This document shows, piece by piece, positions 1-7,785 of a stretch of DNA of 46,161 nt. The notes under the pieces were generated by a model that saw only the letters and a list, made by a program, of their open reading frames with translations, searched no databases and had not been told where the DNA came from. The position numbers and the translations under genes were made by a program. The stretch covers positions 1-46,161 of the forward strand of contig JACQUA010000041.1 of assembly GCA_016210565.1 (NCBI GenBank), written 5' to 3'. The stretch is from Chloroflexota bacterium (lineage in GTDB: Bacteria > Chloroflexota > Dehalococcoidia > JACQUA01). Every line of letters starts with the position of its first letter. Within the stretch, counting starts at the first letter, position 1.

Positions 1-41
1 AGCCGACCCCGGCCCAGGCAACCCTGCTCCAGAGGCTCCAC

Positions 42-617
42 TTACACCTTCCGCAGCGCATCAGAATTCAAGAATTGTAGTGCCAAAAATAGATTCACCT
101 GTGACCGGGTCCAAATACGAAACTGCGGAAGTTCGGCTAGCCACATCTTAGGCTCTCGTATTTCAGGTAGAATAAGCACCGGTTCTAAGGGAGACAGGTA
201 ACCCAGGGGTTTCGTATTAATTATTATGCCACTGACGCCGCCGATATAAACGTCAACCTGATATACACCGGCCCGGTATTCAGAGTTTATTCTTGTTTGC
301 AGTTGGGGAGACGGTGCTATAAGCGCATTCATCTTTATCCCGAACTTTTTGTCGAAGGCATCTGTTACAGTTATCCTGGCTTCCGGTGGGACATTCGATG
401 CATAAACCAGGAGTTCACCTTCCTTCTTAGCTGCCACTAGGGTTTTCTGCCATACAGCCTCCCAATCGGCTTTGCCGCTACTTGCAGCGGATTGCTGAGA
501 GGACATTGTTGGCGCAGCTAGCGGTACCGTTACCGAAGGCTCCGGTTTTCGAGCGCAGTTCATGGTAAGCAGCATGAGCAGTACTGCGACTGTTCCGATG
601 AGCATCAAATGTTTCAT
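42..617 (-). pseudogene. Truncated substrate-binding lipoprotein (SBP1)
   Basis: N-terminal half of an extracellular solute-binding lipoprotein, closely related to the two intact copies at 1728-2897 and 4673-5830. A signal peptide ends in a lipobox-like Leu-Thr-Met-Asn-Cys, followed by a Pro/Ser linker and then the shared block with KKEGELLVY, YRAGVYQVDVYIGG and TKPLGYLSPLEP. After PKMWLAELPQF the similarity stops and the frame closes about 30 residues later, at roughly 191 residues instead of about 390. The ATG at 617 has an AAAGGAGG ribosome site; an ATG six bases upstream is also possible. Homology of the first 150 residues is certain. That it is a broken gene is inferred from the missing C-terminal lobe. 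Confidence 0.75.
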
Positions 618-666
618 TATCATAAACCTCCTTTTACAAGTTTCTCAACTGCTGTTAAAGGCGATT

Positions 667-1542
667 CTAACCGGCTTTTCGGGAGGGGATGCGGGACTCG
701 CAAGGCACTCCACATTGGCACAGCGCACAAGCTATGCGCAGCGTTAGTGTAGGCGGTCTCTCATAGAATTTGAAGAGATCAGGTAATACTTCCCTCTTAT
801 ACCGCAGGCACTTGATTTTATCATGACCCTTAACCGTTACGGCCCCAGCCGGACACCGGTCGATACAGTCCCCACAGCTTCCATCAACCAGGAACGGGCA
901 ATTATCGGTGTGGCCCTGGTAAAGCCTCGGACTCGGAGCTATTTCCAGGTTGGTCACCACGCTGCCACAGCGCATAGCCATCCCCCTGGCCGTGATAAAT
1001 CCGTCGTTCAAACTGAAAGTCCCCATTCCGGCCACATAAAGGGCGTGCCTCTCGGACCAGTTGGAAGTTCCTCCTGTGGGCAAATCAAAACTCTTGAACC
1101 CATCACGTCCCGGAGCCGCAGCAGCATATCCTTTCTGGGAGAGCAAGGATACCACATAGCGCCGCAGGCTATCATTCAACAATTCGCCATATCTTGTGCC
1201 GTGAATCCACCTCATGGTCGGACCGGTTTCCCTTCTCCGGTTGCCAGCCCTTATTCTGGAGGCCATGGGCAAAACCCAGCAAATAACACTCATTTTCTGG
1301 GTAGCGATACCATTGAGAGCTACATTCGCACCTGCCTCCAGGACTTCCCTCGGAGTACGATGAAAAGGCCCGATAATCTTCTTGTATTCTTCAAAAAGCG
1401 GATCGTGCCCGTCAGCAAAGCCCACCAGAGGCTCCTCCCAAATAGGCCCCCCGTCAATACCCAACCGGTTTTCTTCCGATTCCTTGACAAAGGTCTTGAT
1501 AGATTCCTCTATCACTCTGGCCGGTTTCTCTTCAAAAGTCAT
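667..1542 (-). CDS. QueG/RdhA-like [4Fe-4S] protein
   Basis: About 291 residues. The C-terminus has a two-cluster ferredoxin-like pattern as in epoxyqueuosine reductase and reductive dehalogenases: a Cys, then C-GD-C-IDR-C-P, a further single Cys, and finally C-AL-C-Q-C-GVP-C near the end. The N-terminal two thirds is a QueG/RdhA-like region without a motif I can assign safely. The start at 1542 is chosen because AAAGGA lies 8 nt upstream; the longer frame to 1575 lacks a site. It sits between two solute-binding lipoprotein genes, downstream of the methyltransferase cluster. A role in reducing Co(II) corrinoid to Co(I) would suit this position but is inference; a QueG-like housekeeping role is less likely given the neighbours. 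Confidence 0.7.
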   Translation of the reverse strand: MTFEEKPARVIEESIKTFVKESEENRLGIDGGPIWEEPLVGFADGHDPLFEEYKKIIGPFHRTPREVLEAGANVALNGIATQKMSVICWVLPMASRIRAGNRRRETGPTMRWIHGTRYGELLNDSLRRYVVSLLSQKGYAAAAPGRDGFKSFDLPTGGTSNWSERHALYVAGMGTFSLNDGFITARGMAMRCGSVVTNLEIAPSPRLYQGHTDNCPFLVDGSCGDCIDRCPAGAVTVKGHDKIKCLRYKREVLPDLFKFYERPPTLTLRIACALCQCGVPCESRIPSRKAG

Positions 1543-1727
1543 CACAGATTCCTTTCGTGTACCTGGCCCGGACAAGCCGGAACCAAAAAGTCTCTTTGCT
1601 TTTTGCGCAAGACTTCATTTCTGAGGGACTACGCCTCGTCCGAGACTGCCCCCCGATTCACGGGCGGTTGTCATTCAGACGAACGGGAGTTCCCAAGCCC
1701 ACCCCGATGCATCGGGGCGCCACGGTT

Positions 1728-2897
1728 TCACTGGCCCACGATCCGCCTCCACTCAGGGACGTACTCTGTCTGTTTGGCCGTCCTTTCTTCGGTCTGGTTG
1801 ACGTACCTTTGACCCGGCTTTGGCCGGAACATCTCCGGTACGCTTTCCGCAGAAACGTCCACCCTGGCGGACGGGGCGCTGAACGCTTCAGAAGCCACGG
1901 CCTGGCCCTCCCGGCTCAGCAGCCAGTTAACGAAGACGCTGGTGGCTTTGGGGTGGGGCCGCCTGGTAAGAAGGGCCAGGCCTCCGTTTGAAGCCGAGAT
2001 TTGCTGCGGCTCTTTTGTCGCGGGAATGGCCAGGGGAAGACCCTCTTTCACCAGTTGGACCACGGTGGGCGTCTCCGGGAACACCACCACCGAGACTTTT
2101 CCCCGGGCCACCCACTCGACGCTCTGGTAATGGTCCCTGGTCACTACCGCCTTCTGGTCCTTGATCAGGCGGGTCAGATAGTCCCTGGTTCTATCAAGTC
2201 CCCATTCCTCGACCAGGATGTGCATGCCCCCCACGGACGACCCCGTACCGGCGCTGGGGTCGGTCATTATTATTTTTTCTTTCCACTCCGGTTTGAGCAA
2301 GTCAAGATATGACCCAATTTCACCTTTCTTTACCAGGTTGCTATTGTAAACGATGCCGGGGGATACAATGGCCAGCCAGGCATAAGCCGTGCCGTCTTCG
2401 TCAAAGGAAGGCAGTTTGCCGCCAAGCCACATTTTGGGGTCTTTCACCTCGGGAAGGATAAGGGCCGGTTCTATGGGTGACAAATACCCCAGCGGCTTTG
2501 TCTGAACGATCACCCCCCCGGCGCCACCCATGTAAACGTCAACCAGGTACAGACCGGCCCGGTATTCAGCGTGCAGCCTCTGTCTCAAGTTGGGACTCGG
2601 CGCCGTAAGGGTTTCCATTCTTATCCCGAACTTCTTGTTGAAGGCGTTCGCCATGGGCGTCGCCGCCTCTGAGGACAGGTGCATGTAAACCAGAAGTTCA
2701 CCTTCTTTTTTCGCAGCCGCTAAAGTCTTGTCCCATTCCGCCTCCCAAACCGTTTTGCTGCCGGTGGCTCCCGATTGCTGGGGAGATACCGTTGGCGGCG
2801 CTACGGGAACGGAAGGTCCCGGCTGTTCAGCGCAGTTCGTAGCCAGAAAGATAAGCAAGACCACAGCCGCCCCGAAGAACATGGTACGTTTCATCAT
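1728..2897 (-). CDS. Extracellular substrate-binding lipoprotein (SBP2)
   Basis: 389-residue periplasmic-binding-protein type II fold resembling Fe(III)/family 1 ABC solute-binding proteins. The signal peptide has a lipobox-type end (LATNC), then a Pro/Ser-rich linker, KKEGELLVYMHL, FNKKFGI, a central GGAGG...TKPLGYLSPIEP stretch, DLLKPEW and a C-terminal PEWRRIVGQ. GGAGG lies just before two consecutive ATG codons. It follows the methyltransferase gene mtmB-A by only 68 bp and probably shares its transcript. The ligand cannot be read from sequence: the neighbouring methyltransferases suggest a methylated amine or similar compound rather than iron. No ABC permease or ATPase gene lies in the window. 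Confidence 0.88.
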   Translation of the reverse strand: MMKRTMFFGAAVVLLIFLATNCAEQPGPSVPVAPPTVSPQQSGATGSKTVWEAEWDKTLAAAKKEGELLVYMHLSSEAATPMANAFNKKFGIRMETLTAPSPNLRQRLHAEYRAGLYLVDVYMGGAGGVIVQTKPLGYLSPIEPALILPEVKDPKMWLGGKLPSFDEDGTAYAWLAIVSPGIVYNSNLVKKGEIGSYLDLLKPEWKEKIIMTDPSAGTGSSVGGMHILVEEWGLDRTRDYLTRLIKDQKAVVTRDHYQSVEWVARGKVSVVVFPETPTVVQLVKEGLPLAIPATKEPQQISASNGGLALLTRRPHPKATSVFVNWLLSREGQAVASEAFSAPSARVDVSAESVPEMFRPKPGQRYVNQTEERTAKQTEYVPEWRRIVGQ

Positions 2898-2965
2898 TTT
2901 CCTCCATTCTACAAGTTGTTAAGCAAACAGCCCGGCGCGCCAATATCCGGTCCTGGCCGCCCTCT

Positions 2966-4339
2966 CTAACGCATCGGGACACCCAGACCGGCTAACTGGT
3001 CTTCCACCCGCCGGTGCAGCTCCACCAGCTCCGGCGCCGGCGAGAGGGTCCTGAGATCGTAGTAAAACGAATAAGGTTTACCTTTTTCCGGATGCTCCAA
3101 ACTGGCCTCATACAGGCCCAATACTTTATTCAGCAGGCCGTTGGCCTTCTCCCTTTCCATCCCGGCGACGCCCCGGGCCACCTTCATGACGAGATCGTAG
3201 TCCAGGTCGCTCTTCATTGAACCACCAGGTCCGGGATGACAGGGATAGTTCCAGAAGGAACTGACGCCGCTGCAGGTCTGCTCGATAACCAGCGCCGCAA
3301 TCTCATAAAGGCCGAAGGCGCTGCCCAATCCGTTCTTGACCAACTGCTGCATGCTGGTGGCTATCCCGACATTTCTCTCCGCCGCCCGGGTCGCGGCGCT
3401 CTGGGTCTGCATGGTCACCCGGCTGGTCCGGTAGCCGTGGAGGTCTGATGGGGCCAGGTGGGCCCACCTGGCGGCGGCATAGCTCAACTGCACCAGCAAC
3501 GTGGCGACGGAAAGAACGGCGGTCTCTTCGGCGTTCCGGGCGTAGGCCCCGAGAACGTTGCCACCGCTGGTCCGGCTCGGCAGTCCCATTTGACGGGCGA
3601 TGAACGCCAGTTGTAAATGCTCCCAGTTCGTCTTGAGCTCCGGCATGGTAGCCACCGAGAAAGAGGAGTGGTGTTTCTTGTAGACGTTCTCCGCAGCGAA
3701 GCAGGCCAAAATGGCTGGCACGGTAATGGCGCTGACAGGCCCTACGAACATGTCCGTACGGCCGACCAACCGGGCCACTGCCAGACACCATCTGGCGATG
3801 GCTACGGCCCACATGGTGTCGCCCACGGTCCCCGCCTTGTTTTGCACATCTTTCAGCCAGGGCTTCAATTCCCTGGCGAGATCTCCTAACTCTCCTGGTT
3901 CTGACAGGTGGGCCTCTATCGTCGCCGAAAGGAACGGCTCTTTACCCTGGATCCAGCAGTGCGTCAACGGCCAGCGAAATCCGTAAGGGACTACCAGGCT
4001 GTCATGGCTTCTGGCCGCAACCGTCACCGCATCTTTGCCCGCTCCCAGCGTGACCTGTCCGGGCGTCTCCGCGCAGGCCACCAGGACCTCCTCTGCGGTC
4101 AGGAGGATCACCCGGCTGGTATCCACATTGTAAATTCCTACCTGACCGATCAGCTCCACCGCCGCGTGGAAAATGGCATCGGCGGTGGCGTCATCACAGA
4201 TTATCTCCGCGGGCTTGAAATGGATACCATGGTCGACAGCGATCCGCCGCAAGGCCCGGCTGAGCCTGAGGTCAAACTCCTGGGCGAGCATCACCGGCCC
4301 ATCCATTGACCTCCGGATGAACTCCCTGAAATCAATCAA
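2966..4339 (-). CDS. Non-pyrrolysine MtmB-family corrinoid methyltransferase (copy A)
   Basis: 457 residues, the length of monomethylamine:corrinoid methyltransferase. Shared blocks with archaeal MtmB include the N-terminal F-K-P-A-E-I / VDTSR region, PELKTNWEHLQ (MtmB NELKIDL), YARNAEETAVLSVAT (MtmB YAGGIEETTIVDVAT) and the C-terminal YYDLRTLSPAPELVELH (MtmB YDVKTVTPTEEYMQVY). The pyrrolysine position lies in GRTDMFVGP and is sense-coded. I start at TTG 4339 (TTG ATT GAT), about 9 nt after GGGAAAGG, because copies B, C and D start with the same codons; the open frame extends to 4363. Predicted to demethylate a methylated substrate onto the corrinoid protein at 12840-13478. Family assignment is strong; the substrate is unknown. 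Confidence 0.85.
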   Translation of the reverse strand: MIDFREFIRRSMDGPVMLAQEFDLRLSRALRRIAVDHGIHFKPAEIICDDATADAIFHAAVELIGQVGIYNVDTSRVILLTAEEVLVACAETPGQVTLGAGKDAVTVAARSHDSLVVPYGFRWPLTHCWIQGKEPFLSATIEAHLSEPGELGDLARELKPWLKDVQNKAGTVGDTMWAVAIARWCLAVARLVGRTDMFVGPVSAITVPAILACFAAENVYKKHHSSFSVATMPELKTNWEHLQLAFIARQMGLPSRTSGGNVLGAYARNAEETAVLSVATLLVQLSYAAARWAHLAPSDLHGYRTSRVTMQTQSAATRAAERNVGIATSMQQLVKNGLGSAFGLYEIAALVIEQTCSGVSSFWNYPCHPGPGGSMKSDLDYDLVMKVARGVAGMEREKANGLLNKVLGLYEASLEHPEKGKPYSFYYDLRTLSPAPELVELHRRVEDQLAGLGVPMR

Positions 4340-4672
4340 ACCTGGTTGCCTTTCCCGATACAAACGAACTGAATAACGCGTATGTTCGCCACAGAGACAC
4401 AGAGAGCACGGAGAGACTCATTTAGGGACTATCGTTAAATAAGTTGAACAATAAACCACAAGACCAGCACGAGATTTTCACGAGATCCTTTCGTTGACCC
4501 AACAAGTCTTAAGATGGCCCTCTTTCTCTTTGTTTCTCGTGCCAATCTCGTGAGATCGTGTGGTTACATAATGCCCAATTGTTCTCCATTCACTGATCAT
4601 CGTCATTCAGAACGAGCGAACCTTCAAACTCCATGAACCTTCCTCACTCCGTTGCGCTGGCGTGACACCGGG
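4340..4672. repeat. Intergenic word-repeat region with inverted halves
   Basis: No gene seen. Just upstream of mtmB-A is an ACAGAGACACAGAGAGCACGG stretch of the short-word type. At 4453-4486 and 4532-4565 lie two arms built from the words CCACA and CACGAGATT in opposite orientation, so the RNA could fold into a long imperfect hairpin. Confidence 0.6.
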
Positions 4673-5830
4673 TCACCGTCCCAGGATTTTTCTCCATTCG
4701 GGGATGAGCGCGTCCTGCGCCTTGCTTCTTTCTTCACTCTGGAAAACGTACCTTTGTCCCGGCACCGCCCTGGCTATTTCCGGTATGTTTTCAGCGGGTA
4801 CATCTGCCCTGGCGGATTGGGCGCCGAACACCGGCGCCACCGCCGCCTGGCCATCCCGGCTCAACAGCCAGTTGGCAAAGACGATGGTCGCATTCGGGTG
4901 GGCCGGCTTGCTCAGGATGGCCAGGCCTCCGTTGGAAGTCGTCATTTGCTTTGGTTCTTTGGTGAGGGGAGTAGCGATGGGCGCGCCCTGCTGGGCAAAC
5001 TGGATTACGGTCGGACTCTGGGAAAACAGTCCTATTGGAGTTTTTCCGCGCACCACCCATTCCGTGCTCTGGTATTGGTCCCTGGTAATCACCGTCTTCT
5101 GTTGCACGATCTTAGTTAGATATTCCTTCGTCTTATCCAGTCCCCATTCTTCGACCAGGATATTCATGCCGCCAACAGCGTTTCCTGCCACGGTGGGGTC
5201 AGACATTACTATCTTCTCTATCCATTCGGGTTTGAGCAGGTCGAGATAAGAGGTGATCTCACCTTTCTTAACCGAATCGGTATTGACAATGATCCCGGGG
5301 CTTGAGATGGCCAGCCAGGCAAACGCCGTGCCATCCTGGTCAAAAAAAGGCAGCTTGCCGTTGAGCCAGGCCTTAGGATCTTTTACTTCGGGTAGAATAA
5401 GCAGCGGTTCTATGGGGGAGATGTAACCTAAGGGCTTCGTTTGAGTCGTTAGACCGCTCACGCCGCCGATATAAATGTCAACCTGATGCACGCCCGCGCG
5501 GTATTCGGTGTTTATTCTTGTGAGCAAATCCGGGGTTGGCGCTGTAAGGGCATCCATTTTTATGCCGAATTTCTTGTAGAAGGCGTCCACTATGGGTATC
5601 CTTGCCTCCGAAGCGAGATGCATGTAGACCAGGAGTTCGCCTTCCTTTCTTGCGGCCGCAACGGTTTTCTCCCACTCTGCTTCCCAACCGGCCTTGCCGC
5701 TGCCCACAGCAGGCGCTGGCGCAGGCGCGGGGGCCGCTGGCGGCGCCGTGGCCGGCGCCGCCGGGGCGCAGCCCAGCACCAGGATGATGAGCGCCATCAT
5801 GACGGTAACAACAGACATCGTGATCTTCAC
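4673..5830 (-). CDS. Extracellular substrate-binding lipoprotein (SBP3)
   Basis: 385-residue paralog of SBP2 with the same domain order: signal peptide with lipobox (LVLGC), an Ala/Pro linker (APAAPATAPPAAPAPAPAP), KKEGELLVYMHL-like block, YRAGVHQVDIYIGGVSG, TKPLGYISPIEP, DLLKPEWIEKIVMSDP, and C-terminal PEWRKILGR. I choose the GTG at 5830 because GGGAGGA lies 8 nt upstream; the frame reaches an ATG at 5854 that lacks such a site. It lies downstream of mtmB-B, repeating the mtmB-then-binding-protein order seen for copy A and SBP2. The family is secure. The ligand is unknown and no permease is nearby. Confidence 0.88.
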   Translation of the reverse strand: MKITMSVVTVMMALIILVLGCAPAAPATAPPAAPAPAPAPAVGSGKAGWEAEWEKTVAAARKEGELLVYMHLASEARIPIVDAFYKKFGIKMDALTAPTPDLLTRINTEYRAGVHQVDIYIGGVSGLTTQTKPLGYISPIEPLLILPEVKDPKAWLNGKLPFFDQDGTAFAWLAISSPGIIVNTDSVKKGEITSYLDLLKPEWIEKIVMSDPTVAGNAVGGMNILVEEWGLDKTKEYLTKIVQQKTVITRDQYQSTEWVVRGKTPIGLFSQSPTVIQFAQQGAPIATPLTKEPKQMTTSNGGLAILSKPAHPNATIVFANWLLSRDGQAAVAPVFGAQSARADVPAENIPEIARAVPGQRYVFQSEERSKAQDALIPEWRKILGR

Positions 5831-5854
5831 TGTAATATCCTCCCTTTTTGTCAT

Positions 5855-5965
5855 TTACTGGCCCATAATTCTTTTCCACTCGGGAAGGCATTTGCTCCAC
5901 TTCCCGCTTCTGGCTTGCTCTTGGACAGCCACCCTGGCCGATTGGGTGGCGAAGGCCGGGGCTTT
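5855..5965 (-). pseudogene. Relic of a substrate-binding protein C-terminus
   Basis: Thirty-six sense codons and a stop. The reading includes ATQSARVAV and ends LPEWKRIMGQ, matching the C-terminal tail of SBP2 (PSARVDV...VPEWRRIVGQ) and SBP3 (QSARADV...IPEWRKILGR), with about 15 residues lost between the two blocks. There is an in-frame TAG immediately upstream, and no start codon. It abuts the start of the SBP3 frame, so it is the stub of another tandem copy. Confidence 0.8.
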
Positions 5966-6015
5966 CTAATCCCCCTTAATCCCCCTTTTTCAAAGGGGGA
6001 GAGAACTCCAATCGT

Positions 6016-7389
6016 CTAACGGAACGGCACCCCAAGTCCGGCCAGTTGTTCCTCAACCCGCCGGTGGAGTTCAACCATCTCGGGCGACGGAGTGAGGGTC
6101 CTGAGATCGTAATAATATGAAAAAGGCCTCCCCTTTTCCGGGTGGTCCAGACTTCCCTCATAGAGCTTTACAATCCTGTTGAGCAGTTCGTTAGCCTCTT
6201 CCCTTTCCATTCCGCTCACCGCCCGGGCCACCTTATCAACCAGATCGAAGTCCAGGTCGCTTTTTGGCTTCCCATCCGCGCCGGGATGACAGGGATAGTG
6301 CCAGAAGGAATTGATGCCGCTGCAGGTCTGCTCTATGATGAGGGCCGCCTCCTCATACAGGCGGAAAACACTCCCCATTCCATTCTTCGTGTGTTGAAGC
6401 ATAGTTGCCGCGACCCCGATGTTTCTTTCCGACGCCCGGCAGGCCCCGCTCTGGGCCTGCATCACCGGGCGCCGGGTCCGGTGCCCTTCCAGGTCTACAG
6501 GCGCCAAATGGGCCCAATCCCCGGCGGAGTAGCTCAATTGCGCCAGCAGGGTGGCGATAGAAAGAATGGCCGTCTCCTCGGCGTTCCGGGCATACCCCCC
6601 GAGCACCGTGACGCCCCCGATACGTTTCGCCACGCCCGCCTCGCGGGCAATGAACGCCATCTGCAGGCGCTCCCAGTTGATCTTGAGTTCGGGCATGGTA
6701 GACACGGAGACTCCCGAATGATGCTTCCTGTAGAACCTATCTCCACTGAAGCAGGCCAGAACGGCCGGCGCGGTGATGCCGGCGCAGGTTCCCACGTACA
6801 TGTCCGGCTGCCCGACGAGCCGGGCGACGGTGAGACACCATCTGGCTACCGCGATGGCCCACATCGTATCGCCTACCGTTCCCGCCTTGTTCTCTACCCC
6901 GTCGAGCCAGGATTTTAGTTCCCTCGCCAGATCTCCCAGTTCCGTCCGCTCGGCCAGGTGGGCGTTTATCATCTCAGACAGGAACGCCTCCGTACCGGAG
7001 AAGTGGGGATGCAGGAGCGGCCAGCGGAAGCCGTAGGGGGCCGCCGGGCTGTTGTGACTTCTAGCGGCCATTGTTACCGCATCCTTGCCCGCACCCCGGG
7101 TGAATTGCTTCGGCGCCTCCCTCCGGACTGCCTCCACCTCGTCTCGCGTCAGAACGATCACGCGACTGGTATCCACGTTATAAAACCCCACCCGGCAGAG
7201 GAGTTCCATTCCGGCTTGAAAGATCGCGTCGGCCGTGGCGTCATCACAGATTATCTCCCCGGGCTGGAAGCGAACGCCATAGTCCGCGGCCAGTCGCCGC
7301 AACTCCCGGCTGAGCTTGAGGTCGAATTCCTGCTCGGCCATCACCGGCCCGTCCATCGACCTCCTGATAAATTCCTTGAAATCAATCAA
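6016..7389 (-). CDS. Non-pyrrolysine MtmB-family corrinoid methyltransferase (copy B)
   Basis: 457 residues from the TTG at 7389, preceded by AAAAGGAAA with a 6-nt gap; the frame itself runs on to 7575 through intergenic repeat sequence that does not look coding. Family blocks are all present: FDLKLSRELRRLAADYG, IICDDATADAIF, YNVDTSRVI, GAGKDAVTMAARSHNS, GQPDMYVGT (no pyrrolysine codon), PELKINWERLQ, YARNAEETAILS, and the YYDLRTLTPSPEMVELH tail. The relic at 5855-5965 and SBP3 follow it on the same strand. It is closest to copy E in the middle (GGVTVLGGYARNAEETAILS; APVDLEG). Expected reaction: methyl transfer from an unknown methylated substrate to Co(I) of the corrinoid protein. Confidence 0.85.
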   Translation of the reverse strand: MIDFKEFIRRSMDGPVMAEQEFDLKLSRELRRLAADYGVRFQPGEIICDDATADAIFQAGMELLCRVGFYNVDTSRVIVLTRDEVEAVRREAPKQFTRGAGKDAVTMAARSHNSPAAPYGFRWPLLHPHFSGTEAFLSEMINAHLAERTELGDLARELKSWLDGVENKAGTVGDTMWAIAVARWCLTVARLVGQPDMYVGTCAGITAPAVLACFSGDRFYRKHHSGVSVSTMPELKINWERLQMAFIAREAGVAKRIGGVTVLGGYARNAEETAILSIATLLAQLSYSAGDWAHLAPVDLEGHRTRRPVMQAQSGACRASERNIGVAATMLQHTKNGMGSVFRLYEEAALIIEQTCSGINSFWHYPCHPGADGKPKSDLDFDLVDKVARAVSGMEREEANELLNRIVKLYEGSLDHPEKGRPFSYYYDLRTLTPSPEMVELHRRVEEQLAGLGVPFR

Positions 7390-7785
7390 GCCCGATTTCC
7401 TTTTCTTGTCACACCCTAACCCGGACAAGCCGGAACTTAAGGTGACAAATGACGAATCAATCACCCATCCCGATGAGTCGGGACCATCAAGAATGACAAC
7501 GGAGTGCGCTGTCATTCTGAGCGAAGACGAGCGCAAGCGAGTCGTAGTCGAAGCATCTTTTAGGCGGGGAACCATCCCGACAAGTCGGGACGCCTGCCCC
7601 TTCGCTTCGCTCAGGGCTTCGGCTCAGGGTGACATTTTCTGAGCAATGCTCAAAGCTCGAATGCCAAAACAAGACTTACCCTCGTCATTAGTCCCCCCGA
7701 TCCAGTCGGGGGTTGATTCGTCGTTCGGACTTCGAATTCCGTCATTTTTTCTTTCCATCTCACGCAAGAGCTCACTCTGAAGGGA
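7390..7785. repeat. Intergenic repeat region
   Basis: No convincing gene. It contains the word AATGACGAATCAATC, palindromes of the CCCGACAAGTCGGG type (7427-7440, 7577-7592), and two GAGCGAAG-type modules: one reading GTCATTCTGAGCGAAGACG near 7514 and the inverted form TTCGCTTCGCTCAGG...GGTGACA at about 7600-7633. Confidence 0.6.

Noticed and set aside
823..1812. Plus-strand open frame of 329 codons
   Set aside because: Antisense to the Fe-S protein gene; no recognisable domain.
7390..7575. N-terminal extension of mtmB-B (62 more residues)
   Set aside because: It is encoded by intergenic repeats and lacks homology, while the TTG at 7389 has a ribosome site and matches the other copies.
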